Positions 8,907 through 19,595 are shown, counted from the stretch's first letter. The stretch is 64,000 nt of DNA from LMUY01 sp964235495 (GCA_964235495.1 CAXSAX010000014.1:18489-82488); one strand, 5' to 3'. Made by a program: numbers and translations. The notes: generated by a model from the sequence alone, not told the origin.

Positions 8907-10994
<2,088 letters not shown>

Positions 10995-11195
10995 GGGGTC
11001 TTCCTCCATGCAGTGGCGGCGGCGCAGGCCCCTTGCCCGAGCCGCCCGCCACGCTCCGGCCAGCGCCGGTGATAATTGCAGGCTGCAAATGCGCCCCGGG
11101 CCGTGTTTTTGCAAGCCGCGCAGCCATCCGCGAGGCCGGGCAAGCCTCACTGTTCGTAACAGTTTGAGCGCCCGGGTTCGTTTACGCTCGCCGGC

Positions 11196-12485
11196 ATGGA
11201 CATCAGCGCCATCCAAGCCCTGACCCGCTTCGGCCTCGGTCGCCGCGGCGTCGAACCGCTGCCGGACGACCCCGCCGCCTGGCTGCGCCGCCAGCTCGCG
11301 GCCGCGGACCCGGGGCCGCCCGGGCCGTCCCTGGCGGACGGGTTCGCCGCCTTGCAGCAGGACCGCGAGAACCGGCCGCCCCCTGGTGCGCCCCGCCAGG
11401 CCGGCCTGCTGTTCCGCGGCGAGGCGGAGGCGCTGGTCAACCACGCGCTCGCCACGCCGACGCCGTTCCGCGAGCGCCTGGTGTGGTTCTGGGCCAACCA
11501 CTTCAGCGTCAGCCTGCGCAACGGCCGCACCGGGGCGTTCGGCGGCGACTTCGTCCGCACCGCCATCCGCCCCCACGCCACCGGCCGCTTCGGCGACATG
11601 CTGCTGGCCGTCATGCGGCACCCGGCGATGCTCACCTACCTGGACAACGCCCGCTCCACGGGGCCGAACAGCCCGGCCGGCCTGCGCACCGGCAAGGGGC
11701 TGAACGAGAACCTCGCCCGCGAGTGCCTGGAGCTGCACACGCTCAGCCCCGCCTCCGGCTACACCCAGGCCGACGTCACCAGCTTCGCCCGCATCATCAC
11801 CGGCTGGTCGGTGTCCAACGGACAGCCGGAGCCGGCCGGATTCGTCTTCCGCCCCCAGCTGCACGAGCCGGGCGGGCAGGCGCTACTCGGCCAGGCGTTC
11901 CCGGACGGCGAGGCCGGCGGCGTGGCGGCGCTCGCCTTCCTGGCGGCCCACCCGGCGACGCACCGCCACCTCGCCGCCAAGCTGGTGCGGCACTTCGTGG
12001 CCGATGACCCGGCGCCCGCCGATGTGCGCCGGGTCGAGGCGGCGCTGCGCGACACGGATGGCGACCTCGGGCAGGCGGCGGCTGCGCTGACGCGGCTGCC
12101 CCGGGCGTGGCAGCCGCTCGCCAAGCTGCGCACGCCGCAGGACTACGTGCTGGCCGCGCTGCGGGCCGCGGACCTGCCCCCGGACGGCCGCCCGGACGCC
12201 GTGGCCGCGATGCGCGCGCTCGGCCAGCCGCTGTTCGGCGCCCCGTTCCCCATCGGCTGGCCGGACCAGGCGGCGGACTGGGCCGGGCCGGAGGCGATGA
12301 TGCGCCGGGTGGACTGGGCCTACGGCCTCGGCGGCCAGGCGGCGGCGCTCGACCCGGCGGCGGTGGCGGAGGCCAGCCTCGGCCCGCTGCTCGCCCCCGC
12401 CACGGCCGAGGCCGTCCGCGGCGCCGGGTCCCGCCGCGACGGGCTGACCCTGCTGTTCACCTCCCCCGAGTTCCAGAGGCGCTGA
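11196..12485 (+). CDS. DUF1800 family protein
   Basis: 429 aa. The opening (IQALTRFGLGRRGVEPLP..WLRRQL) and the block VWFWANHFSVS, followed by NENLARECLELHTLS and YTQADVTSFARIITGWSV, are DUF1800 signatures. Molecular function is unknown. DUF1800 genes are usually paired with a DUF1501 gene, as here: this stop TGA shares its A with the next ATG (translational coupling). No signal peptide or membrane segment is visible, although the DUF1501 partner carries a Tat-type leader, so the complex may be exported on one leader. Confidence 0.9.
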   Translation: MDISAIQALTRFGLGRRGVEPLPDDPAAWLRRQLAAADPGPPGPSLADGFAALQQDRENRPPPGAPRQAGLLFRGEAEALVNHALATPTPFRERLVWFWANHFSVSLRNGRTGAFGGDFVRTAIRPHATGRFGDMLLAVMRHPAMLTYLDNARSTGPNSPAGLRTGKGLNENLARECLELHTLSPASGYTQADVTSFARIITGWSVSNGQPEPAGFVFRPQLHEPGGQALLGQAFPDGEAGGVAALAFLAAHPATHRHLAAKLVRHFVADDPAPADVRRVEAALRDTDGDLGQAAAALTRLPRAWQPLAKLRTPQDYVLAALRAADLPPDGRPDAVAAMRALGQPLFGAPFPIGWPDQAADWAGPEAMMRRVDWAYGLGGQAAALDPAAVAEASLGPLLAPATAEAVRGAGSRRDGLTLLFTSPEFQRR

Positions 12486-13693
12486 TGCACCCATCCATGA
12501 CCCGCCGCTCCGCGCTGCTCGGGCTGGGCGCCGCGTTCACCCTCGGCCGCGCCTCCATGGCGGTGGCCGCAGCCCCCACCGAGAGACGCCTGGTCGTCGT
12601 CATCATGCGCGGCGCGCTGGACGGCATGGCGGCGGTGGTCCCGTACGGGGACCCGGCGCTGGCCGCCCTGCGCGGCGAGTTGGCGCTGCCCCCGGTCGGC
12701 GCGCCGGACGGCCTGCTCGACCTCGGCGGCTTCTACGGCCTGCACCCGGCGATGCCGCAGATGGCGGCGCTGTACCGCGCCGGCGAGCTGCTGCCGGTCC
12801 ACGCCGTGGCCGGGCACTACCGCAGCCGCAGCCACTTCGAGGCGCAGGACTGCATGGAAAGCGGCGCAGACCAGCGCATGACCAGCGGCTGGCTCAACCG
12901 CGCCGTGCTCGCCCTGTCTCAGCAAGCGGGGGCCCAGCAAGCGGGGCCGCAACAAGCGGGGCCGGAGGTGGCGGTGTCGGTGGGGCTAACCACGCCGCTG
13001 CTGATGCGGGGGCCCGCTTCGGTGGGCGCGTGGGCGCCGCCGGGGGCGATGCACGCGCCGGAGCCTGACCTGCTCAGCCGCATCGCCCTGCTGAACGCGG
13101 CGGACCCGGTGATCGGGCCGGCGCTGGCGGAGGGCATGCGGGACCGCGGCGTGGCCGGGGCGGCGCTGGCCGGGGCGGCGACGCCGGGCAACGCCTTCGC
13201 CTTCCGCGCGCTCGCCGCGGCGGCCGGCCGCATGCTGGCCTCTGCCACCGGGCCGCGCGTGGCGGCGCTGGAGCTGGGCGGCTGGGACACGCACGCCGAC
13301 CAGGTGCGGCGGCTGGCCGGCCCGCTGGGCGAGCTAGACGCCGGGCTGGCGGCGCTGAAGGACTCGCTGGGCGAGGCGTGGGGCCAGACGGCGGTGCTCG
13401 CCGTTACCGAGTTCGGCCGCACCGCCCGCGTCAACGGCACCCGCGGCACCGACCACGGCACCGGCGCCGTGGCGTTCATCGCGGGCGGCCAGGTGGCGGG
13501 CGGGCGCGTGCTGGCCGACTGGCCGGGGCTGGCCAACCTGCTGGACGGGCGGGACCTGCAACCGACGACGGATTTGCGCTCCCTGGCCAAGGGGTTGCTG
13601 GTGTCGCATCTCGGGCTCCGCCCGGCGGCGCTGGCGGCGGTGTTCCCGCAAAGCGGCGACGCGCCGCCGAGCCTGGGGCTGCTGCGGGCCTGA
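12485..13693 (+). CDS. DUF1501 family protein with Tat-type signal
   Basis: 402 aa. The N-terminus has MTRRSALLGLGAAFTLGRAS, a twin-arginine-like leader, then RRLVVVIMRGALDGMAAVVPY, the DUF1501 (sulfatase-fold-like) opening. WDTHADQ and VTEFGRTARVNGTRGTDHGTG near the C-terminus match the family's metal-site region. It is coupled to the DUF1800 gene (stop/start overlap TGATG). A second ATG four codons in would give a tighter Tat leader. A 15-base in-frame triplication encodes three QQAG(A/P) copies around residue 147. Biochemical role unknown. Confidence 0.9.
   Translation: MHPSMTRRSALLGLGAAFTLGRASMAVAAAPTERRLVVVIMRGALDGMAAVVPYGDPALAALRGELALPPVGAPDGLLDLGGFYGLHPAMPQMAALYRAGELLPVHAVAGHYRSRSHFEAQDCMESGADQRMTSGWLNRAVLALSQQAGAQQAGPQQAGPEVAVSVGLTTPLLMRGPASVGAWAPPGAMHAPEPDLLSRIALLNAADPVIGPALAEGMRDRGVAGAALAGAATPGNAFAFRALAAAAGRMLASATGPRVAALELGGWDTHADQVRRLAGPLGELDAGLAALKDSLGEAWGQTAVLAVTEFGRTARVNGTRGTDHGTGAVAFIAGGQVAGGRVLADWPGLANLLDGRDLQPTTDLRSLAKGLLVSHLGLRPAALAAVFPQSGDAPPSLGLLRA
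12920..12964 (+). repeat. 15-bp tandem triplication inside the DUF1501 gene
   Basis: Three adjacent 15-base units (12920-12934, 12935-12949, 12950-12964), each close to CAGCAAGCGGGGCCG, encode QQAGA-QQAGP-QQAGP in frame. It probably arose by slippage and could vary in copy number between strains. Confidence 0.85.
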
Positions 13694-13701
13694 GCCGGCG
13701 T

Positions 13702-13911
13702 TCAGGGGGGAGGGGGCTGGCCGCAGGTGCTGCGGCCAGACATGACGCAGTCCTCGAAGCCCGCGGCGGCGCGCAGCTGCTGCACCAGGGCCAGGCCGAT
13801 CACCACCAGCAGCAGGGTGACGGCCAGGGCGGCCAGGCTCGCCGTCTGCCGGTCGGCCCCCGCGTCCTGGTCCTCGCTGGCTGAGCGCCGCACCTGCCAC
13901 ATGATGACCAT
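13702..13911 (-). CDS. Small single-pass membrane protein
   Basis: 69 aa: a polar N-terminus, one hydrophobic helix (about residues 24-45, ASLAALAVTLLLVVIGLALV), then FEDCVMSGRSTC and a Pro tail. The motif (Q/E)DCxMSGRxxC after one membrane helix recurs in small alphaproteobacterial membrane proteins as I recall them, which supports a real gene. The ATG is at 13911, with another ATG three codons in. It is divergent from the glycosylase gene and convergent with DUF1501 (8-base gap). Function unknown. Confidence 0.65.
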   Translation of the reverse strand: MVIMWQVRRSASEDQDAGADRQTASLAALAVTLLLVVIGLALVQQLRAAAGFEDCVMSGRSTCGQPPPP

Positions 13912-13977
13912 GGTATCTGCCGCATGCGCGCAGTTGCAAGGCTCGCGGCCCCCACTGATCCGTGGTGTGGTTCCGCC

Positions 13978-14604
13978 ATGGACGCCGCCCTCGCCCACCT
14001 GTCCGCCGCCGACCCGGCGCTCGCCGCCCTGATCGGGCGCGTGGGGCCGTGCGGCCTCGCCGTGCTGCCCCGCGACCCCTACGAGGCCCTGGTGCGCGCC
14101 ATCGGCCACCAGCAGCTGCACGGCCGGGCGGCGGCGGCGATCCTGGGGCGGTTCGCCGCCCTGCACCCCGGCGTGCCGTTCCCGACCCCCGACCTGGTGC
14201 TGGCCACGGAGCCGGCGGCCCTGCGCGGCTGCGGCCTGTCCGGCAGCAAGGTCGCGGCCATCCGGGACATCGCCGCCCATGCCCTGTCCGGCGTCGTTCC
14301 CACCGCCGCCGAGGCCGCGGCGCTGGACGACGCGGCGCTGGTCGAGCGGCTGACCGTCATCCGCGGCGTCGGGCGCTGGACGGTGGAGATGCTGCTGATC
14401 TTCACCCTGGGCCGGCCGGACGTGCTGCCGGTGGATGACTTCGCCGTGCGGGAAGGCTGGCGGCTGATCCAGCGCCTGCCCGCCCAGCCGCGCCCGCGCG
14501 ACCTGGCGCGGCTGGGCGCGGCCTGGGCGCCCTACCGCTCCACCGCCGCCTGGTATCTCTGGCGGGCCTCGGAGGAAGGCAAAAAGCCCAGGCCGTCCGC
14601 GTGA
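13978..14604 (+). CDS. DNA-3-methyladenine glycosylase, AlkA/HhH-GPD family
   Basis: Base-excision repair enzyme that removes alkylated purines. 208 aa from the ATG at 13978. It has the helix-hairpin-helix LTVIRGVGRWTVEMLLIFTLG (about residues 124-144) and the GPD loop with the catalytic Asp in VLPVDDFAVREGW. YEALVRAIGHQQLHGRAAAAI matches the AlkA core helix. An upstream in-frame ATG (13924) would add 18 residues without family similarity. The short form lacks the N-terminal AlkA domain of E. coli and resembles the compact MagIII/yeast MAG type. Confidence 0.9.
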   Translation: MDAALAHLSAADPALAALIGRVGPCGLAVLPRDPYEALVRAIGHQQLHGRAAAAILGRFAALHPGVPFPTPDLVLATEPAALRGCGLSGSKVAAIRDIAAHALSGVVPTAAEAAALDDAALVERLTVIRGVGRWTVEMLLIFTLGRPDVLPVDDFAVREGWRLIQRLPAQPRPRDLARLGAAWAPYRSTAAWYLWRASEEGKKPRPSA

Positions 14605-14660
14605 CTTGCTGGACCGGGTGCGATCGGTGACATTGCCAAACGTTCATACGAGGCCCTCCG

Positions 14661-15182
14661 TTGACCTTGCGCGCCCCTGCCTGCCTGCTTCTCCTGCTGG
14701 CGATTGCGCCCGCCCGCGCCGACCCGGCCCTGGTCAGCCTCGGCGTGGGCGGGACGGACATCCTGAACCAGCAGGTCAAGGCGGCGGCGGATTTCCGGCT
14801 GGAGTACCGGTCCGGCCTGTCGCTGCTGCCGTTCTTCGAGGACACCTTCAAGGTGAAGCCCTGGGCCGGCTTCGAGACCACCTCCCGCCAATCGATCTTC
14901 GGCGGCGGCGGCATCCTGATCGAGATCCCGCTCGGCCCCCACTGGGTGCTGACGCCCAATGTCGGCGTGGGCGCCTATGGCCGCAGCAACGGCAAGAATC
15001 TCGGTTCGGTGTTCGAGATACGCTCCACCTTCGAGGGCGGCTACGTGTTCAACGACGGCTCCCGCCTGGTCGCGTCGTTCGGCCACACCTCCAATGCCGG
15101 CATCACCCGGCACAACCCGGGCACGGAGGCGGCGGTGGTGTCCTACCAGGTTCCGCTCGCGGCCCTGATCGGCCGCCGGTGA
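14661..15182 (+). CDS. PagL-like lipid A 3-O-deacylase (acyloxyacyl hydrolase)
   Basis: 173 aa, outer-membrane beta-barrel. The TTG start gives a clean signal peptide (residues 1-20, ending APARA/DPA); no in-frame ATG or GTG lies nearby. The C-terminal strand carries GHTSNAGITRHNPGTE: His142, Ser144 and Glu156 are spaced exactly as the PagL catalytic triad (His126/Ser128/Glu140 in Pseudomonas). It would remove the 3-linked acyl chain of lipid A, remodelling the outer membrane. It stands between the glycosylase and the convergent cheY (15-base gap). Confidence 0.8.
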   Translation: MTLRAPACLLLLLAIAPARADPALVSLGVGGTDILNQQVKAAADFRLEYRSGLSLLPFFEDTFKVKPWAGFETTSRQSIFGGGGILIEIPLGPHWVLTPNVGVGAYGRSNGKNLGSVFEIRSTFEGGYVFNDGSRLVASFGHTSNAGITRHNPGTEAAVVSYQVPLAALIGRR

Positions 15183-15197
15183 GCGGTGCGCGGGCCG

Positions 15198-15572
15198 CTA
15201 CAGCAGCCCCAGCTCCTTGAACTTGCCGGTCAGGATCGCCTCGTCGAACGGCTTGGCGATGTAGTCCTGCGCGCCGTGCTCGACCGCGGCGGCGATCTGC
15301 GCCACGTCGTTCTGGGTGGTGCAGAACACCACCGCCGGGCCGGTTGCGCCGAACTCCGCCCGCAGCGCCTGCAGGAAGGCGAGGCCGTTCATCACCGGCA
15401 TGTTCCAATCCAGCAGCACGCAGCGCGGCAGGCCGCGCCGGCAGTAGGTCAGCGCCTCCCGGCCGTCCTCCGCTTCCGCCACCTCGTAGCCGTGGGCCTC
15501 CAGGATGCGCCGGGCGACCTTGCGGACGACGCGGCTGTCATCGACGACCAGGCAGACCGGCGCTGCGGTCAT
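15198..15572 (-). CDS. Single-domain response regulator, CheY-like
   Basis: 124 aa receiver domain only. The acidic pair is Asp11-Asp12, the phospho-acceptor Asp55 (LLDWNMP), the switch Thr85/86 (FCTTQND) and Lys107 (IAKPFD). The start codon overlaps the cheW stop (ATGA), so it is translationally coupled to cheW and cheA. Output could be CheY-type binding to a motor or effector, or a phosphate sink. No flagellar gene is in view. Confidence 0.92.
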   Translation of the reverse strand: MTAAPVCLVVDDSRVVRKVARRILEAHGYEVAEAEDGREALTYCRRGLPRCVLLDWNMPVMNGLAFLQALRAEFGATGPAVVFCTTQNDVAQIAAAVEHGAQDYIAKPFDEAILTGKFKELGLL

Positions 15573-16015
15573 GCGGGCTCGGCTTCGAACGCCAGCAGGC
15601 TATGCAGGTCCAGCACGATCATCAGCGTGGCCTCCAGACGGTAGAGCCCGGTGCTGAACCGCGCCCATTGCTCGGGCAGGGTGGGCGGATTCGGCTCGTA
15701 GCAGCCAGCGTCCGGGCATAGCACCTCGCACACCTGGTCCACCAGCAGGGCGTACAGCTCGCCCTCGTTCTCCACCACCAGCGCCATGGGCTGCTGCCCC
15801 GCGGGCAGCGCGGCAAGGCGGAGCCGACAGCGCAGGTCGATGGCGGTGACGATGCGGCCGCGCAGGTTGAGGTTGCCGGCCACCTCCGGCGGCGCCAGCG
15901 GCACCGGCGCGATCGGCTGGTGGCGCAGCACGTCCCGCACCCGGCTGACGGGCACGCCGCAGAGCTGCCCGGCCAGGTTCAGCGTGACGAACACGGTGCC
16001 CTGCTCGACGGCCAT
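15569..16015 (-). CDS. CheW-type coupling protein
   Basis: 148 aa, single CheW/SH3-like domain: FVTLNLAGQLCGVPVSRVRDVL, VAGNLNLRGRIVTAIDLR and LVVENEGELYALLVDQVCEVL. It would link CheA to a receptor array. Start and stop both overlap the neighbours by ATGA (cheA upstream, cheY downstream). No methyl-accepting receptor gene lies nearby. Confidence 0.9.
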   Translation of the reverse strand: MAVEQGTVFVTLNLAGQLCGVPVSRVRDVLRHQPIAPVPLAPPEVAGNLNLRGRIVTAIDLRCRLRLAALPAGQQPMALVVENEGELYALLVDQVCEVLCPDAGCYEPNPPTLPEQWARFSTGLYRLEATLMIVLDLHSLLAFEAEPA

Positions 16016-18501
16016 CAGGCTGCCTGCCGCTCTGCGGGCGCCAGCTGCCGCCGCAATGCTTGCAGCAGGGCGGGGCGGTCGAACTTGCCGATGTACTCGT
16101 CAAACCCCGCGGCACTGCCTCGGCTGACGTCGGACGGGCTGGCGCGGCTGCTCAGCGCCAGCAGCGGCGTGTGCCGCCAGGGTCCGTCCTGCTTCAGCAG
16201 GGTTGCGAACTGCAAGCCGTCGATGCCAGGCATTTCGACATCGGAGATGATGGCGTCGAATCGGTCAGCCGAGGCGGCATCGCGCATTTCCAGCGCCTTG
16301 GCCGCGCTGTCCACGGCGGTGACCAGGTAGCCGCAGGCGGAGAGCGTGGGTACCAGCAGCTGGCGGAAGAACGCCGAGTCCTCCACCACCAGCACCGTCT
16401 GCCGCTCGAGGCCCTGGAACTCGACGAACCAGTCATTGGCGCCCTGCTGCAGCCAATGGCCCGTGTCCAGCACATCCGTCACGCGGTTCGCGATGAGCGC
16501 CGTGCCGAGAAAGCCCGGCCGCCCGGCCGTCAGGCTGATGGCCAGCTGCTCCTCCACCACATCCACGATCTCCGCCACGATGAGCCCCACGGAGCGGCCG
16601 CGGTCCGAGAACACCAGCACCGGAACGCTGCCCTGCGGGGCGTGATGCTCGATGTTGATCAACGGCATCAGCTCGCCGCGGTACTGCATCACGTCGCGGC
16701 CGCCGTTGCGGGTGATCTCGGGGGCCGCGATGCTTTCGATGCGCGCCACCAGGCCGAGCGGGACCGCCACCGGCCTGCCCGCGTCGGCGAGCCGGACCAG
16801 CAGCATGGGCGTCCGGTCGCCGGGCCGCTCGGCCGCCGTCAGCGGCGCGTCCGCCTTGTGGTCGGACATGGGCGGCACGACGGCGCTGACGGCCCGCCCG
16901 AGGCCGTTGGGGTCGAGGATCATGATGACGGAGCCGTCGCCCAGGATGGTGTTGCCGCTGAACAGGCCGATGTGGCGCAGCAGCGGCGACACCGGCTTGA
17001 CCACGATCTCCTCCGTGTCGAACACCTGGTCCACCACCAGCCCGAGCGTCAGGCCGCCGAGCACGGCCACCACCACCGTCAGGGCGCCGGTGGCGGCCTC
17101 GTCCGGCGGCAGGCCCAGCAGGTGCCGCAGCATCACCAGCGGCAGCAGGCGCTCGCGCAGCCGCAGCACGGGCGCGCCGTGCAGCCGCTCCACCACCAGG
17201 CCGCCCTCGACGGGCCTGCCCTCCTGCTCCGCGCGGACCAGCTCGGCCACGCAGGTCTGCGGCAGGGCGAGGCGCTGGCCGCCAGCCTCGACGATCAGGG
17301 CGGAGATGATCGCCAGGGTGAGCGGAATCTTGACGGTGAAGACGGTGCCCTGGCCTGCCGCGCTGCGCAGGTCCACCGAGCCGCCGAGCCGCTGGATGTT
17401 GGTTTTCACCACATCCATGCCCACGCCGCGGCCGGACACGGCGGTAACGGCCTGCGCGGTCGAGAGGCCCGGATGGAAGATGAAGCGCTGGACCTGCTGG
17501 TCCGACATGGCGGCCAGCTCCCCAGCCGTGGTCAGCCCCTGCGCCAGCGCGCGCTCCCGGATGCGGGCGGTCGGCAGCCCGGCGCCGTCGTCGCGCACCT
17601 CGATGACGATGTGGCCACCCTCGTGGAAGCTGTTGAGGGTGATGGTGCCGGTGGCGGGCTTGCCGGCGGCCAGGCGGACGGCCTGGGACTCCAGCCCGTG
17701 GTCGGCGCTGTTGCGGACCATGTGGGTCAGCGGGTCCCGGATCAGCTCCAGCACCTGGCGGTCCAGCTCGGTGCCTTCGCCCAGCATGACCAGGTCGATC
17801 CGCTTGCCCAGCTCCGCCGACAAGTCCCGCACCATGCGGGGCAGCTTGCTCCACGCGTGGCGGATCGGCTGCATCCGCGTCTTCATGACGCCCTCCTGCA
17901 AGTCGGAGGTCAGGTGCGAGAGGCGCTGCAGCGGGGCGGCGTAGCGGCTGTCCGGCTCGAGCCGGGCGAGCTGCACCAACTGGTTGCGCGTCAGCACGAG
18001 CTCGCTGACCAGCACCATCAACGTCTCCAGCACGTCCACCGCGACCCGGATGTTGTGCGAGGCGGGCTCCGCGCCGGCAGCCTCCGCGGGCGCCGGGCCG
18101 GCGGGCTGGGCGTCCGGCGCGTCCGGCGCGGCCTTGGCGGCCTTCAGCCCGGCGATCAGCGCCGTGTCGTCGCCCGCCGGCTCCTGTTCCGTCGCCGCGA
18201 TGCCGGCGATGATGAGCTTGATGCGGTCCAGCGCCGCCAGCACCACGGTGATCAGGCTGGACGTGGCCTGCAGCTCGCCGTCCCGCACCGCGCCCAGCAG
18301 ATCCTCGGCCGCGTGCGCCACGCGCTCCAGCCGGGGCAGGTTGAGGAAGCCGCAGGTGCCCTTGATCGTGTGCACCAGGCGGAACACGTCAGCCAGCTGC
18401 GCCGCGTCGCCGGGTTCGCGTTCCAGCCGCAGCAGCGCGTCGTCCAGCGCGGCCAGGCTTTCGCTGGTTTCGGCCAGGAACTCGATCAGCAACTCGTCCA
18501 T
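16015..18501 (-). CDS. Hybrid CheA histidine kinase with C-terminal receiver
   Basis: 828 aa from the ATG at 18501 (MDELLIEFLAETSESL, the usual CheA opening; GGAG upstream). An ATG ten codons earlier encodes only a Gly/Ala stretch. Domains in order: HPt with His44 (LVHTIKGTCGFL), dimerisation helix, HATPase (DHGLESQAVR..VRDDGAGL..GRGVGMDVVKTNI), a CheW-like domain (about 420-550), a second CheW-like domain (about 575-690), and a receiver (about 705-820) with acceptor Asp754 (ISDVEMPG). Such hybrids occur in alternative chemosensory and twitching-type systems. It is coupled to cheW and cheY and follows chpT by 53 bases. Confidence 0.92.
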   Translation of the reverse strand: MDELLIEFLAETSESLAALDDALLRLEREPGDAAQLADVFRLVHTIKGTCGFLNLPRLERVAHAAEDLLGAVRDGELQATSSLITVVLAALDRIKLIIAGIAATEQEPAGDDTALIAGLKAAKAAPDAPDAQPAGPAPAEAAGAEPASHNIRVAVDVLETLMVLVSELVLTRNQLVQLARLEPDSRYAAPLQRLSHLTSDLQEGVMKTRMQPIRHAWSKLPRMVRDLSAELGKRIDLVMLGEGTELDRQVLELIRDPLTHMVRNSADHGLESQAVRLAAGKPATGTITLNSFHEGGHIVIEVRDDGAGLPTARIRERALAQGLTTAGELAAMSDQQVQRFIFHPGLSTAQAVTAVSGRGVGMDVVKTNIQRLGGSVDLRSAAGQGTVFTVKIPLTLAIISALIVEAGGQRLALPQTCVAELVRAEQEGRPVEGGLVVERLHGAPVLRLRERLLPLVMLRHLLGLPPDEAATGALTVVVAVLGGLTLGLVVDQVFDTEEIVVKPVSPLLRHIGLFSGNTILGDGSVIMILDPNGLGRAVSAVVPPMSDHKADAPLTAAERPGDRTPMLLVRLADAGRPVAVPLGLVARIESIAAPEITRNGGRDVMQYRGELMPLINIEHHAPQGSVPVLVFSDRGRSVGLIVAEIVDVVEEQLAISLTAGRPGFLGTALIANRVTDVLDTGHWLQQGANDWFVEFQGLERQTVLVVEDSAFFRQLLVPTLSACGYLVTAVDSAAKALEMRDAASADRFDAIISDVEMPGIDGLQFATLLKQDGPWRHTPLLALSSRASPSDVSRGSAAGFDEYIGKFDRPALLQALRRQLAPAERQAA

Positions 18502-18554
18502 CCACCCAGCTCCGGCGCCTGCGGCCACCATGGGCCGCAGTGCCGAAGATTGGG

Positions 18555-19199
18555 TTAACCAGGCGCCAGCAGCAGCGGCGGCGCCAGGGACGCGCCGCTG
18601 CCGCCGGGCATCAGCGCCGACAGCCGCAGCCCGGCGGCGCGGGCCAGCAGGGCCACGAGGGACGGCTGCACGTCCCGCGGCTCGACTGCGACGGCTCCAG
18701 GGCCGGCACCGGCCAGGGGATCAGCCAGGGTGGCCCACAGGCCGGGCGGCCACGCGGCGGCGGCGCCCTGCACCGCGACCAGGATATCCCCGCCGGGCTG
18801 CCCGGACAGGCTGACCACGCCGCCGCGCGGCAGCGCCTCCGCCCCCAGCAGCAGCAGGTTGACCAGCACGCGGGCGGCTGGGCCTGCATGCTCGCCGGGG
18901 CGCAGGCCGCCCAGCTCCGCCGTCACCCGCTGCGGCAGCCCTGCGGCGAGCGCGGCCAGCCCGGCCGCGTCCAGCGGGCCGCAATCCCCCGACCAGGCAG
19001 CGCGCAGCAGCCTTACCCGGCCTGCCAGGCCCTGCGCCGCCTCGTTGGCCAGCGGCAGGGCCTCGGCGATCGAGGCCGGGTCCTCGGCCATCAGCTCCAG
19101 CGTGTTCATCAGCGTGCCTAGGGGGCTGGCCAGGTCGTGGCACAGGCGCGCGCAGAGCGCTTCGGCGAGCTGGGTGGAGGTCGCGTGCGCTTCGGCCAT
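18555..19199 (-). CDS. chpT: Histidine phosphotransferase, ChpT family
   Basis: 214 aa. The N-terminal CARLCHDLASPLGTLMNTLELM matches the ChpT dimerisation helix; phospho-accepting His21. The remainder is a degenerate HATPase-like domain without ATP-binding motifs. In Caulobacter, ChpT passes phosphate from CckA to CtrA and CpdR. Here it is the first gene of the cheA-cheW-cheY run, suggesting it may also take phosphate from, or give it to, the hybrid CheA. Start ATG at 19199. Divergent from the DUF3553 gene. Confidence 0.8.
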   Translation of the reverse strand: MAEAHATSTQLAEALCARLCHDLASPLGTLMNTLELMAEDPASIAEALPLANEAAQGLAGRVRLLRAAWSGDCGPLDAAGLAALAAGLPQRVTAELGGLRPGEHAGPAARVLVNLLLLGAEALPRGGVVSLSGQPGGDILVAVQGAAAAWPPGLWATLADPLAGAGPGAVAVEPRDVQPSLVALLARAAGLRLSALMPGGSGASLAPPLLLAPG

Positions 19200-19320
19200 T
19201 GCGGCCTCCCATCATAGTGCCGTCAAATGCCACGGGGCCGCGCCCAGAGCAAAACACTGGGGCGGGACCTGCGTTGGCGTCCCGCATCAAACCTGTGTCA
19301 ACGGAGCTGCTGGAGCCGCC

Positions 19321-19509
19321 ATGCCTTCCTCCTCGCACATCGAGCCCGGCCAGCGCGTGCGCCACCCGCAACAGCCCGATTGGGGCGTGGGGCAGGTGCA
19401 ATCCATCATCGGCGAGCGGATCACGGTCAATTTTCCCCATGCCGGCAAGCTTGTCATCAACGCCCGGCTGGTCAGCCTGGACGTGGTGGAGGCCACCGCG
19501 CGCGACTGA
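19321..19509 (+). CDS. DUF3553 small protein
   Basis: 62 aa. IEPGQRVRHPQQPDWGVGQVQ followed by TVNFPHAGKLVINARLVSLDVV is the DUF3553 pattern, an SH3/UvrD-C-terminal-like fold that in other proteins follows helicases. ATG at 19321; length is normal for the stand-alone form. It lies 86 bases before moaA on the same strand. Function unknown; possibly nucleic-acid or protein binding. Confidence 0.85.
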   Translation: MPSSSHIEPGQRVRHPQQPDWGVGQVQSIIGERITVNFPHAGKLVINARLVSLDVVEATARD

Positions 19510-19595
19510 GCCGCCGGGGTGACTGAGCCGCCGGGGCTTGAACCCGGCGCGGCTCCCGCCGACTATACGCGCATGCTGCGCAGCCCTGTCCGACC

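Noticed and set aside
10995..11864. N-terminal extension of the fusA frame to 985 codons
   Set aside because: The extension runs antisense through the DUF1800 gene, has no similarity to EF-G, and a good ribosome site sits at the GTG at 10994.
16060..18558. 832-codon open frame on the plus strand opposite cheA
   Set aside because: Antisense shadow with His/Gln/Arg-rich composition; the cheA frame has full domain content.
18550..18560. CtrA half-site (GGTTAACC) near the cheA start
   Set aside because: Only a half-site, and it lies within the last codons of chpT, so it is weak evidence for a CtrA-controlled promoter.
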